Origin: Dermacentor variabilis
Taxonomy: Eukaryota; Arthropoda; Arachnida; Ixodida; Ixodidae
Length of the DNA stretch: 64,000 nucleotides
Reading direction: 5' to 3'
NCBI RefSeq assembly: GCF_050947875.1
Contig: NC_134569.1
Coordinates: 41,663,777-41,727,776, forward strand
The notes under the pieces were generated by a model that saw nothing but the letters and a program-made list of their open reading frames with translations, made no database searches and had not been told where the DNA came from. Below are positions 10,710 to 22,484 of this stretch, piece by piece. Within the stretch, counting starts at the first letter, position 1; the number at the start of each line of letters is the position of its first letter. Position numbers and translations under genes: made by a program.

Positions 10710-13700
10710 TCTCTCCTCTTTCAACCTCGCTCGGGCCTCAAGTGGTATGTGAGAGGCAAGCTGCTTTTGCCGCCATTTATTTTCCCCCTTATTGCTAGCA
10801 AGAACGTTCCTTCTAAACCATCGAAAAGGAAATATCGCGTTATTCACTCTGTTTCGTACTACTTACGCATAGGTTATAATGTCTAAACACCACACTCATA
10901 GTTATAGCAGGAACTTGCCACCATTTCCGAACGTAAGCTAATTTGCAGCCGAACGCTTTTTCGTGTGCATGTCTGCATGCTTCCACACATGCACGCACAC
11001 GCCTGTACACATGTAAACGTATTCGAATTAAACACCGGACCTTTTCCTTTGCCCATGTCTTCTCGTTCCACAACGCCGGTCGCCGGTCGCCTTCATTAAA
11101 TAAAGGAGCTAAGAGTCCCTGTTTTGCACATTCTTCCTTCGCCAAACTTAATAATTGCTCTATTATCAAAGGCTTGCGTGCCCAGGCTTCTCTATTTAAC
11201 GCTTATCTTAGCCACGAACCACAAGCTGGTAGAGCATTAGCTCTCAAAATTCTCTTTTCTTTTAAATTCTCCTTCCAGCGAACACTTAGGAGTGTTCACC
11301 CTGGCGCACTGTGGTGGTCATGCTCCCTCTGGTAATTTACTTACTTTAGAAAAAAGAAAGTAAAAGAAAACGCTACTGCTTTTTAATGTATACGCCCTAG
11401 TAACAGAATCAAGCTTGTTCAGCAAAAATCAACATGCCAAATAAGAAAAAGAGGGGAGAATAAGTAGCGCAGTTAATTGGTAAAAAAAAAAAAAAAACTA
11501 AGTCAGCACTCCATGATACTTCATCGTCTGCCAGCAAGAAGATGGGTCCAGCAGACGAAAACAAAAGCGCCGGCGAGAACCACCGAGCCACACCCGCCGT
11601 AGTGTTAACGGAGATTGAAATAAATAAATAAATAAACGCGACAAACAGGGTGGACCTCAGCCGAACCGACGGCTTCCATCACTTCAAGCGCCTTCGTTAT
11701 TAAAAACTGGCTACTCCAAGAAAGAAAGAAAAAGGCAAAGGAAAACAATAAAGAAGGTGTGTACACACCCTATGGAATGGATACTGAGAGAAGGCTGAGA
11801 GAGAGAAAGCAGGGTGCGGGGTGGTTGAATCTTCTGCCAGTCAGAAACATCACTTCGGTGCGCCGATGAGACAAAGCGCAGACAGCACCGCCCGGCGTTC
11901 CTGGCTCAACGAAAAGCTGGTACATTTTTGCCTTCGCCCTTTTGTTTTTAATTTTCGCTGTCAATTCTCTTGCCCGGCAACGGCGCGCACCTACACATTG
12001 TTTCCGAAACTCTCGAGCCAAAATGCACGAAGAAAGCGCCACGGGAACTGCTTCTTTCTTCTTGTTTCGCACCGACCACGTGGTTTTCTTTCTTCTTTCT
12101 AATGAAGCTAGCTTTACTTTTCACCTTTTCGAGGTGCACGACTTCGAAGTTATTGCTTATTATATTAGGCTGCACAGTTCGTGCAAAGAACCAGTTTGTG
12201 TGGTTGCTGCTCGCCTTTCGTATTATTACTTATGGAACGAAAACGGGCTGTTCGTTACCGAGAAAGACTAAAAAATAAAGAATTACCTATCGGACAGAGC
12301 ACAAAGAAAGTACACCAATGTGCAGGGACGAAAAATAGAAAAAGAAATGGAGGAGAAACAAACTGAGACAAAGCAAGTAAACGACCGATCTCGTCGCTTC
12401 TGACGTTAATTAACGAATTTTCTTCCTATCATAACATTAAGAAAACGTGGTCTCACGCTATCAAGAGTGCTGCGGAGGAAATGAAGGTACTTGGAGGCGA
12501 GTTTAGAAAACAGAGTTCAAGAAAAAAAATATGAAGCAAACTGGGGAATGAACGAATACAAAGACAGGGGTGTGAAGGAGAGCCTGCGGGATAATGGCGT
12601 TCTCGTTTAGAACGTCCGGTGTCTTGAATATTTCATTGTCTCAGGCTGGAAAGATGTGTTGTCTTCGCCCTTGGCAGGCCTTTGTCGTCAGCTGTTCCGT
12701 CTTGGTTCACAGACTGCCACGTGCAGAAATGGCTGTCGTCGAAAACTGCCACAAAGCGCTTTTGAGAACGTTCACGCGTAGAAATCTCACAAAGACCTCC
12801 TTCTAAATTTTACCTTTCAAAGATTAGATGAATCTGCTGCCAAACCAAACTAGCTCCATGACTTTTGAGGAGTCTTTCAAGCTGTGCTTTGTCGCAATAG
12901 GCGCGCTGTGACCGGTTGGCAAAAGGCAAGTATGTTGGTGCGCTGTTCTGTCATGTGTCGCCAGTTTCGGAGGAAGCGTGCAAGAACAAAATTTTTATCC
13001 CCAGATCCCGTATTGACGAACAGCACTGTGAATGATCGCTTCAGGCAATGTAACGACGCGAGGAACCTTTCTTAAAAGTGACAGCTTCGAAATAATCAAA
13101 CGCTTGCGTTTTACATATTTTGTGATGATAATAGCTCAGTGCTGTCAGTGTCGCTTCTGTTGGCAATCAAGCCTGAGTTGGATTGAGAAAAACAATGTGG
13201 CGCAGTTTTTGTAGTTATCTGACAGGGCTATTTTCTGACTTTGTGAAAAGCAAGAAAATTTGCCCTTTTGAATTATAAAGCTAACGAGATTACATATCTT
13301 ACGCAAGAGTGAGAAATAAAAAGCTTCAATTTCTTGTTTTTTACATTAAAAAACAAAAAAAGCAGTAGGGTATTATCGGAAGTTCTTTTTCACACCTAGC
13401 GCAGCCCATACGGACGTTTCTTTATATCTGTCTCTCTTTTAGGAAGTCGGGGAGGTGGAATAGGGTGGTTTACTGGATATCATTACGGTGCCTACGTCAG
13501 CGCCGCCTCCTGCACAGAGAAGCGAGGTATTGAGCCACCCTGTAGATACCATATCAACCAACACTACGTTAAGAATACCACGAGTATGCTGGCGCACAAG
13601 ACGAGATGTTGCCGCCCTTTTTTCTCTGATGGCCGTTTCGACGTCCGAAATAGTTGCCGTACGTTGAGCAACACCTGACCGGCCGCTGTGGCTTCGCTTA

Positions 13701-14640
13701 GAGAGCGACCGCAAAACTTCAAAAGATTTCTGTGCGCCGCGCAGTCGGCGTCGTCGCACGACACACAGTTGAACGAAACCCTCAACCGTTCGTCATGACG
13801 GTACTTTCGCTATCTGAGTTTTACACGATATAGGCTGCGGGATTGAACAGCGCTGACTGCGTGACTTCTCAAGGGCCATTAAAATTCTCGCCTATCGAGC
13901 TACACGAAACAACGTATGCTATAACGGCGATCGGAGGGCCCTCTCTTTGCTCAGGTTAAGTATTCAACAGGTTACAGGAATGAAGCCCAATGGGCAGCGG
14001 AGTGTAACGGCCAGCCGTTGTTACGCTTCTGCACACGCTCCTCATTAGCTGCCGCTTCGTGGAGCTTCGTGAAAGCAGCGAGTAGAGCCCGTGAAGCAAT
14101 TTTATGGGCTGCATTGGTGGTACACACGCACAGTGGCGTTCGAGAGGCGTTGAAGGGAACGTCGCTGGGAGGCATATGGGGTTAAGTGGTTAGGTTCTGC
14201 TCGATGGGCGTTGGAGGTAAGCGTCTGTTGTTTGTTTTTGTAGAATGTTCAGTCAAAGATAAAATACAGATTAATAAAAAAAAAGAAGGGATTGAAACGA
14301 CATAAAGGTTCTATGACGGAAAAATATTCCAATCTGTTTTATTCCAATCTCCAGACGTCAAATTCACGTTTGCGCCAACGCAAGCAGCTGACGGTGACCT
14401 CCAAAGTTCTTTGAACAGCCCAATCAAACGCTCTACTCATATATAGGAGGTCACTTTTGCTTGCTTTCAAAGCGAATGGCATTGTCTACCTTGACGGCTT
14501 CTTCTTATATATTTGGCTGACAAGAGGCGAGGAATACGTAATAGAGGAAAGGGATTCCGTGGGGCCGAGCTAGCACAGCGAAAGTACACAACCGGGTGAT
14601 GCCAGAGTCTGCGATTGGCCCGCTTCCATTCATTGCTTGG
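10710..14640. other. beat intron, no element recognised
   Basis: Frames up to about 109 codons exist (for example 10840-11169, 11770-12072, 13439-13759), but none shows a known domain. There are short simple repeats: (CT)n ending near 10708, an A-run near 11482, and AAATAAATAAATAAA near 11621. Confidence 0.45.
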
Positions 14641-14659
14641 CTCGCGGTGGCTATAGCCG

Positions 14660-14674
14660 CGGGGGGGGGGGGGG
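14660..14674. repeat. Poly(G) run
   Basis: An uninterrupted G tract follows GCCGC. Similar shorter G or C homopolymers recur at about 14991-15005, 16930, 26606, 34381, 39555 and 40687. Confidence 0.8.
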
Positions 14675-14737
14675 TGCGTTCTTCTATTCGTGTTGGAATG
14701 GGGCAGCCCCCCTTTGGCTATTACAAAAAACTTCAGT

Positions 14738-15050
14738 TTTGTTCGGCACATTAATGCCTCTTTAATGCGTACACGCCACGTCGACGTGATGAGCTTTCGC
14801 GGTTTTGTGACATCGCATAACAGACAGGCGAAGTGGACTAAACGCGGAGGGCTAATAGCGAAAAAGGCGTAGAGTATGAAATATTTATATTTCTTTTGTT
14901 CGTTCTAATCGTGCATGATCACTCTGTACACGCCATAACAGATGGGGAGTTCTCGCGGCTTTTGTAACGTCGCGTGAAGGACAGGCCAAGGGGGGGTGGG
15001 GGGGGAGTTGCCCGAAAAATGTTTGGAATAGTTACATATTATAGCGCCCT
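14738..15050. repeat. Two diverged tandem copies of a dispersed repeat
   Basis: The text at about 14765-14850 (TACACGCCACG ... GCGGTTTTGTGACATCGC ... GACAGGCGAAG) recurs at about 14925-15010 (TACACGCCATAACAG ... CGGCTTTTGTAACGTCGCGTG ... GACAGGCCAAG). Both keep the order of short blocks but differ at many bases. No coding capacity is visible. Confidence 0.45.
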
Positions 15051-15551
15051 AGTTATGTATTAAGGTTTCGCAGGTACCAACGGAATACAAGAAGCATTGT
15101 TTCTTAGTAGTGCTGTTATACAAACGTAAGAAAATTAATGTAGAGACATGTATAATGGTTCTATCAGACAGGGGAATGGCCCCGCTCTTTGGTTAGAAAT
15201 GAGGTAGGTTTCACCGAAATAAATCTTGCGTTCTTCGCGATAAATTTTAGCAGGAGTTTGGAGGCCCCATCGTCGAGCGTTTTGTAAGATAACTGACGGG
15301 AATTCACTTTAAATCCGAGATCTAGGCGTCTACTTTCATACACGATCATTCGCTTCACCCGAGTGGTCACGCGTGAGGCCTCACCAGAAGCATAGACTAG
15401 CTTGCAACATATCTTGTGACTGAAACTGCAATCTCGCCGTCGCAGACGGCGGTGATATGCATGCTCGGCTCGCGGTTCCAGACACCGCACGTTGTTCTAT
15501 TGACTAGGGACACGTACGGACCGTTCGGCGCGTCGGTTATACGTATACATA

Positions 15552-16175
15552 CAGGGCGTCCCAGCTATCGTGCACCAAGATTTGAAGAAATGCAAATGCC
15601 ACGTACCTGGACAGAATCAAAAGGTAATGTTGCCAGCCGTCGCTTGGAGATACTCATATCAATTTTTGCATTCCGCCTAATTGCATTAGTTTTAATTAAT
15701 TATTAAATCAGCCTCTCAACCATTCTAATTAGATGAAAAGTGTCAATGAGAAAATTGTAGAGTAACATGAAAAACTCCCAATACAGTTTTCTATTGCTCG
15801 ATACTTGCTACATAAAATTGTTTTAACGTGCTACATAAAAGTGCCTCGAGCGGCCAGTCGCGCGGCAATTTTGAGGGTATTCGCGGGCTTCTTTCACGCT
15901 CACAAGAACACTTTTATGTAGCACTTATTCAGCAACAGAAAGTGCTTTATCGGGAGTTTTTCACGTTGCTCTACAATTTTCTCATTGGCATACTTAATCT
16001 AACTATAATATTTGAAAAGTTGATTAAATAATTAAGACTGATTATGCACTTAGGCGCAATGCAAAAGTAATCTGAGTATCTCCAAGCGACGAGAAGCAAC
16101 ATTATCTTGGTTCTGTCCGGCTACGTTGAATTTGCATATTTTTAAATATTTGTACATGATAGTTGGGGCACCCTG
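15552..16175. mobile_element. 624-bp foldback / MITE-like DNA element with TA target site
   Basis: The element starts CAGGGCGTCCCAGCTATCGT and ends with the inverted counterpart ...AGTTGGGGCACCCTG. TA lies on both sides (15550-15551 and 16176-16177). Pairing extends inward: the left CGTCGCTTGGAGATACTC matches the right arm's GAGTATCTCCAAGCGACG, and the centre has CTACATAAAAGTG paired with CACTTTTATGTAG. Almost the whole element is therefore one imperfect palindrome. A TA duplication and CAGGGTG-type ends fit non-autonomous Tc1/mariner-like elements. No transposase is encoded. Confidence 0.8.
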
Positions 16176-16299
16176 TATATTACGAATGCTTGGTCTTGTT
16201 GGTGCATAGTTAATCTTGATGCAATAGCGCGAAAAAGAGGAGAACAGGAAGATACAGGAAATGCACACCACAAGCGACGACTTCTCACTAAGGCTATTC

Positions 16300-16383
16300 T
16301 GGAAAAGGAACACAGATCCACCAGTAGTACATGGTAGTTGCATATTTTTAAATCTTGGGGCATGATAGTTGGGACACCCTGTA
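16300..16383. mobile_element. End fragment of the same MITE family
   Basis: The text GCATATTTTTAAATCTTGGG followed by GCATGATAGTTGGGACACCCTG repeats the right terminal arm of the element ending at 16175 and is again followed by TATA. No matching left end is seen, so this is a truncated copy next to the full one. Confidence 0.65.
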
Positions 16384-16389
16384 TAAGTA

Positions 16390-17160
16390 CGTTGGACACC
16401 GCTCTTACGTAAATGGCTGGTATTAGTTCCATAAGTCGCTCCATTATTTTCTGGAATGGCCGAGTGCTCAAAGTTTCGCAGCGAAAGCATTGATTACATC
16501 GACGAAGATTTATCTCAGTGTAACTTAATGGTGGTGTGGCCGACACAACAGGTAACTAAACGTGCAGCACGAAATGTACTAAGGACAGATGGAACTACCA
16601 TTTGGAGGGACCTTGTGACGCAGTGGACTTAGTTCGATTGGTGATAGCGTCACCAACTTCTGTTTGGCTTTGACAACTCGTTTCATTGAGGAGAGGCTCC
16701 CGTTAAGTTCAGTGATAAGTTCTGTGTTCTGCGCTATGTTTATTATGGAATCTTAAACGCAGGATTTTTATTAAAGCACCTTGACTGACCATTACCGTAA
16801 CCTTTTTGCATTGTACTGTTTAGTACAGCGCTACCATACTAATTCAAGCGCTGTGAATGTCCTGCGTGTCGACTGACGCTGTTCACAAGCTATGGTGGAA
16901 AAGCTGTTCCCACGCAAAAAGAAAAAGGAGGGGGGGGGGAGGGTAACACGTGCAGACACACTGCAGGCACAAGAGAAGTGGACAACACGAACGATTCTCT
17001 TCTCAACACACGATCTCTTCTCTTGTGTCCGTGTCTGCACGCCTTACCCCTTTTTTGCATTATGGATCCTTAAAAACTAACTCAGCTTTCTGTTGTTCCG
17101 TTCCCACGCCTGCTCATGTTTCCGGCATCATACTCGTTAGCTGCTGTTGATATTTTTACG
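16390..17160. other. beat intron, nothing recognised
   Basis: No repeat copy or coding frame is recognised. There is a G-rich run near 16930. Confidence 0.4.
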
Positions 17161-18395
17161 TAGGAAGACGCCGACGAAAAGCTATTTACAAGTATATTCA
17201 CAAGGCAATACGCCGCAGTTGACCAAGAGGCAACAGCCCGCGCTAGCTTCCAATCATCGTCTTCGTCTTCTTCCTACTCGGCTCTTCGTCATTGGGAATA
17301 CTACCCCGTAGCACTACCCCCGGCGGCAAAAGCGCCGTCCCGGAGCGACTAAAGGCCGGACTCTGAAGCAGTGTAGTAGCTCTTGAGCCTACTGACGTGC
17401 ACGACATCACTAGACACCGGAGTAGATGACGAGGTTGAGCTCACAGGAGCAATTTCATAAGTCACAGGCGTCACCTGGCGCAGCACGCGGTAGGGCCCTG
17501 TGTATCGCGAAAGGAGCTTTTCGGAAAGTCCGACGTGACGACAGGGCGACCACAGGAGCACGAGTGCACCAGGCGAAAACTGTACGTCACGGTGGCGGGC
17601 GTTGTACGGACGCTGCTGCGTGGTTTGCGAGTCCGTCAGTCGAGCACGGGCAAGCTGGCGTGCATGATCGGCGAGGGCGATGGCGTCGCGCGCATACTCG
17701 GTTGTTGAGGTCGCAGCAGGAGGAAGTACCGTGTCAAGGGGCAAGGTCGGTTCGCGACCGTAGAGTAGATAAAATCGAGAATATCCGGCGGTGTCGTGCC
17801 GGGAAGAATTGTAAGCAAAGGTGACGTAAGGAAGGGCAACGTCCCAGTCGTGGTGGTCCTTCGAAACGTACTTGGACAGCATGGCGGTAAGAGTACGGTT
17901 TAACCGCTCTGTCAGGCCATTGGTTTGAGGATGGTATGAGGTAGTCAGCTTGTGCTGAATAGAGCAGGAACGCACAATGTCGGCGATAACTTTCGAGAGG
18001 AAGTTACGACCACGGTCAGTAAGCAGCTGTCGCGGGGCGCCATGCACTAAGATAATGTCACGCAAGAGAAAGTCCGCGACGTCAGTGGCGCAACTGGTAG
18101 GTAGAGCCCGCGTGATAGCGTATCGGGTGGCGTAATCAGTTGCGACGGCTACCCATTTGTTCCCAGAGGATGACGTGGGAAAGGGACCGAGGAGGTCTAA
18201 TCCAACACGAAAAAACGGTTCCACACAGGGACGGTGATCGGCTGGAGATGACCGGAAGGTAGCACCTGAGGCGTTTTCCGACGCTGGCAGGGATCACAGG
18301 CAGCAACATAGCGTCGGACGGAGCGAGCGAGACCAGGCCAATAGAAGCGGCGGCGGACGCGGTCGTACGTGCGGGTTACTCCAAGATGTCCTGTG
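17161..18395 (-). pseudogene. Truncated, frameshifted Ty3/gypsy integrase with 3' flank
   Basis: On the minus strand a zinc-finger segment (18395 to about 18230) reads GHLGVTRTYDRVRRRFYWPG then YVAACDPCQRRK, the end of an HHCC domain. The catalytic core follows in another frame (18224-17349, 291 codons): VGLDLLGPFP gives the first Asp, LLTDRGRNF the second and HPQTNGLTERLNRT the Glu. The C-terminal part has GALVLLWSPCR, YTGPYRVLR and VVHVSRLK. A frameshift near 18222-18230 separates finger and core. RT, protease and gag are absent, and the element stops abruptly near 18395. The 180 bp after the stop (GC-rich, with a GAAGACGATGATTGGAAGC-type minus-strand run) probably is 3' untranslated or LTR sequence. 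The element lies in sense with the beat gene within its large intron. Confidence 0.85.
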
Positions 18396-18399
18396 GTTT

Positions 18400-19090
18400 A
18401 ATGTGCCATAGAAACACTCGGGGGTTTTAAGATAAGCTGTGTAGGGGGCAAGGTACCGGGCTGTTTTAGACCATGTGGTGTTCTTTAACTTTCACCCAAA
18501 CCACGGTACACGAAGGATTTTACATTGTGTCATCATCGAAACATTATCGCTGTGATCGGTATAATGGCTTTTGCGACTTCTTGCACCATAACAGAAAGTT
18601 ATTGCTGAGCCGCCGTGGCCGGTGGTTGCTGATTATGCTTGGGCAACTTGTTCTATCAAGGTACCACAACAAAGTATTTCACATTTTTAGAATACCGGGA
18701 ACAAACCGAGCTCAGTAAATTTAGAAAAGAAGCATCCGGTAATGAAAGCACGCTATAAGCTGATTATATTCAGTCGGTTTTATATACCGCAACCGGGATG
18801 AGTTTTAGAACTTGCTTCGGCGGTTCCGGCTTAGCACTCGTTGCCTGTAGCACCACTGTGCGCGACTAAAGGGAAAACGTTTTAAAAAATTAATAGTACG
18901 ATGGCGAGTTTTCTGCCTTGGGTCTTACAATAATATGTAAAACAAGGTTCTACGTAACGTAAAACAAACCCATATTTTACACAAAATCTGGCTTTTCGCT
19001 TTCCTGAGGCTCAAAGAAAAGTTGCACATTTGAGGGCCCAGCTGGTGGTGCATGTCAGGCTTCCACGACGGAGCTGTGACTATGTTAGTT
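18400..19090. other. beat intron, possible SINE head fragment only
   Basis: GAGCCGCCGTGGCCGGTGGT near 18609 recalls the head of the Ruka-type SINE, but the rest does not follow. Nothing else is recognised. Confidence 0.35.
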
Positions 19091-19091
19091 T

Positions 19092-19576
19092 AGCGTATTA
19101 ACGCGATAGCGTTAAGGAGATCGTGTCGCAGAAAAGCCGGTGTCGTCGGCGTCGGTGTCGGTGTCGGCGTCGGCGTCCGCGGCGTTGGCCGTGAGCGATA
19201 AATCACGGCAGGCACTTCATAAATAAAAAGCAACTTCCAAGATGGGCTGGGTGGGAATCGAACCAGGGTCTCCGGAGTGTGAGACGGAGATGTTACCACT
19301 GAGCCACGAGTTCGATGCTTCAAAGCGGTACAAAAGCGCCTCTAGTGAACGCGGTGTTGCCTTAGAAACGAGCTGTTTCTAAGGCTCAGGCGTGCGTCGC
19401 TTGCTCAGGCGCACATTTCGTTGTCGCGCCGAACGCTGCGTTTCTCGACGCTCACCGCGTCCGATGCGGGGCGCGTAGTCGCTGCGCCGTAGCCCATTGT
19501 CTTACACCCCTTGGCGGGTCGACGGGAACGCTGTCGCGTTCCACTCTTGAAGGCGAAGCTTAAGCGTCCTCCAATT
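19092..19576 (-). repeat. Dispersed repeat with tRNA-like segment and GTCGGC minisatellite
   Basis: One end has the palindrome AACGCGATAGCGTT (about 19099) and the other GAACGCTGTCGCGTTC (about 19528). Inside are a (GTCGGY)n tract (about 19140-19185), a minus-strand tRNA-like segment (19240-19312: GTGGCTCAGTGGTAAC as A box, GGTTCGATTCCCACCC as B box) and a perfect hairpin CCTTAGAAAC/GTTTCTAAGG (about 19361-19385). The layout suggests a tRNA-derived SINE-like repeat. The anticodon arm does not fold as in a tRNA, so it is not a tRNA gene. Confidence 0.6.
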
Positions 19577-19579
19577 TTT

Positions 19580-20290
19580 TTTTCATTTGTTGGCGTTGCA
19601 CAAGGTTATACGATATAGAGTAGACTAACGACGCAGCTGCGGAGTGCAGCGGCGTTGGAGGAGACAGCTGAACTACACTAATGGCGGTAGTAAGGGAGCT
19701 GCGGATACCATCAACGAAATGCATTGTTCAGCCATTGCTTCCGGTGGGTAAACGTTGGCACACTCGACAATCCTTGTCCCATGACAGTGGACCCGATGAG
19801 TGATAGACGGGTCCGTCCTAATGCACTCATGACTATGAGCTTGTTCTCGCGTAAGGAAGCTTTTACCCGCATTTATCCCGCTCATAAGGTCAACAACCAC
19901 GCGCCAACGGATAGGTAGATTGCGTCTTTATGCGTCTCTTACAATTCTGGCATTGAAGACACAAATGTTCACGGGCCGAATCCACAAAGCTTTCCATTTG
20001 TAAGAGCTGTTTGCTATCGGCTGACCGTCACCAATAATATTATGTTCAATATCATGATTAGCGGTGATGTATTAAGCTTTTCATTGAACATAGCAATTGA
20101 GAAATTAATATGAGCACCTGCTATTACGAAGAGTTCTGGCGTAAAAAAGAATTGTCAATATTGCCCAAGGTTCATAAGGGCACTTCCATATTCGTCTTGT
20201 AAACAAGGACAAAAAGTAAACAAGTAGAAATGGATAGACAGGGATACCCATAGGTGCGTGTCATTGTACTTGCATCTCCTTTAGTCGCTC
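19580..20290. other. beat intron, nothing recognised
   Basis: No repeat copy or coding frame is recognised between the dispersed repeat and the SINE. Confidence 0.4.
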
Positions 20291-20294
20291 GTCT

Positions 20295-20561
20295 TTCGTG
20301 CGCTAGATACCCGCCGTGGTTGCTCAGTGGCTATGGTGTTGGGCTGCTGAGCACGAGGTCGCGGGATCGAATCCCGGCCACGGCGGCCGCATTTCGATGG
20401 GGGCGAAATGCGAAAACACCCGTGTGCTTAGATTTAGGTGCACGTTAAAGAACCTCAGGTGGTCAAAATTTCCGGAGTCCTCCACTACGGCGTGCCTCAT
20501 AATCAGGAAGTGGTTTTGGCACATAAAACCCCAAATATTATTATTAATTCGTGCGCTAGAT
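20295..20561 (+). mobile_element. Full-length tRNA-derived SINE (Ruka type) with 14-bp target duplication
   Basis: The SINE body is 20309-20547. Its head is tRNA-like, with TTGCTCAGTGGCTATGGTG as A box and GGGATCGAATCCCGG as B box. These are the internal RNA polymerase III promoter. The tRNA-unrelated body contains GGTGCACGTTAAAGAACCTC and GGTGGTCAAAATTTCCGGAG, and the tail is ATTATTATTAA. It is flanked by exact copies of TTCGTGCGCTAGAT at 20295-20308 and 20548-20561. SINEs of this build are abundant in ixodid ticks. An intact duplication suggests a fairly recent insertion. Confidence 0.9.
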
Positions 20562-22224
20562 CTACACTGAATCCTGCATTACGAACTTGCACGAACCGCG
20601 GTGCTTGTGATAATTAAGGCACGCGAAGGTACTTATCAATGTGCACATACACTCGTCGCTGGAAGCATGCGTATGAAACAACATGACACCGCGAAATCAT
20701 CGAGCTTACATGGGGCGCGAGCATACTCGGACGAACACAATCGCGCCACTATATTTATTCGCGGCCATTTTTTAGATTACTTTTATTTTTATTGGCTATA
20801 GTTCAACGTGCGTATAGTGATAATGGTTTGGGGCTCTTTCATTAACGATGTATGTAATTCCACGTGACACGTCATGCTTGCGGTCACAATGTCAAAACAA
20901 CGTTTCTACGGGGAACCCAGGATTTCAAGTGTCCAGCAACGTCCCGTTCCGCAAATCCCGCACAACGTTAATGACACCTTCGCTCCACTTTTGATAAAGT
21001 TAACGCCACTTCATAGTGAAATCTATTCTATTCTCATCAACTACGCCTGCAAGAGCAGCATATAGTACCTCCTATTCGCAAGAGGATGAGAGGATCAGCG
21101 TTAACCAATGTACTCTTACTGAGACTACAATTACGGATTGGAGTTGAGGTCACTTGATGAAAGATATTCACGTAATATTCTATTTAGCATTTGGACCTGC
21201 CTTCTTGTGCTACATTTCTTTCTTTAGTCCGTGTAGCTGCGCACAATCTGTCGAAGTTGGTAATTAACTGCTGATGTTATACGTGGTCAGTATCAGTTGT
21301 GTACGAAAGCGTCGACAACTGGCAGAACGAAGCGAGGTGCGAATAGTTGTCAGCTTCATCAGCAGTTTCCAACGAGCAAATGCGACAAATGCCATCCTTG
21401 TGTGTGCGTGGGAGTGGGGTGGGGGGGTAATAGGAAGCTTTCCCGTTGGCGGGAGTGCGGTGCGCGAGCTACACGCGTACCCCCAAGCAGCGGCCCTCAC
21501 GTTCCCACCGCAGGCTGTGTATACTCTCCCCGAAGTGAGATGCGGCTCCCCGAGAGGACGCTGTGCAAACACGTTCCGCTGGTGGGTGCATCTCTCCGAG
21601 ACCACGCAGCGGGGCGCGGTATACCTAGGATCGTGTTTCCAACGAGACACGTCATTCTCGCGGGTCCCAGCGATGTCTCGCACCATCAGCCCACGTAGGT
21701 GTAACAGGAGCAGGAACCACCATCGGCGCAGCGCCCAGGCGGGGCAGAGAACGTAATGGGATAACTGTCCAGGCGCGCGCGCGCGTGAGCGGCTTGCGTA
21801 TTACTGAGCTGGTGTGATTAAGACGGGTACCCGGGGGGTGTAACCTTTTGGCCCATGACGACGAGTGCACGCGTGGGCGGTCCTGCTGGCAAAATTCACA
21901 AGATCCCCGTTCATACCAGATGATATCTTAATATAATCCAGACTAGAGCGCTCTAGCTCAGGTCGAACTCCTCTCTCTTTCCTCCCAGTAAACTCTCTCT
22001 CTCTCTCTCTGTAAATGTAATCCTGAACTGCATCGACCTCTTTTCGCGCGATCGCGAGTGCTGGCCGAAAAAGTCTAATGGTCGTGCAAGAAATTGCTGC
22101 GTAATAACTGAACGCGATAACCTGGAGCACAGAAAGATAAAATAAGTCAATAATGTAGCCGTTAATTATGGAACAGGGATTGAAGCTAGTGATATTTTAG
22201 CGGTGACACGAGGCCAATGTCTCG
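20562..22224. other. beat intron, nothing recognised
   Basis: There is a GC-rich part at about 21390-21780 with overlapping open frames on both strands that resemble no known protein, and a (CT)n run near 21997-22010. Nothing else is recognised. Confidence 0.4.
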
Positions 22225-22480
22225 ACCCTCAGGGTTTAAGGCGCGGAGAGACCAATTATTCTTGTGTCTGTATGTCGAGGTAAGAGGTCACGGGATCAAA
22301 TCTAGGCCGTGGCTGCCGGATTCCGATGCGGGCGGAAGGCAAAAATAAACTTGTACCGTGCCTTGGGTGCAAGTTAGAAAAGAGAAAACCAAGTGGTCAA
22401 AATCTGGAGCCCCCCGACACAGCGCGCCTCATATAAGGTCGTGGATTTGGGACGTAAATGCCCAGAATTAAATTTTATTG
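22225..22480 (+). mobile_element. Degenerate SINE of the same type
   Basis: The order of blocks matches the intact SINE: GAGGTAAGAGGTCACGGGAT (head with a decayed B box), CCGATGCGGGCGGAAGGC, AAGTGGTCAAAATCTGGAGC, CGCGCCTCATATAAGG. Many substitutions show it is old. Confidence 0.75.
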
Positions 22481-22484
22481 GAGG

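Noticed and set aside
13439..13759. 106-codon minus-strand frame with basic residues, possible transposase relic
   Set aside because: No motif could be matched, and overlapping frames are equally open.
19240..19312. tRNA gene
   Set aside because: A and B boxes are present, but the anticodon arm does not fold and it is embedded in a dispersed repeat.
20309..20385. tRNA gene
   Set aside because: It is the tRNA-derived head of a SINE with a target duplication around the whole element.
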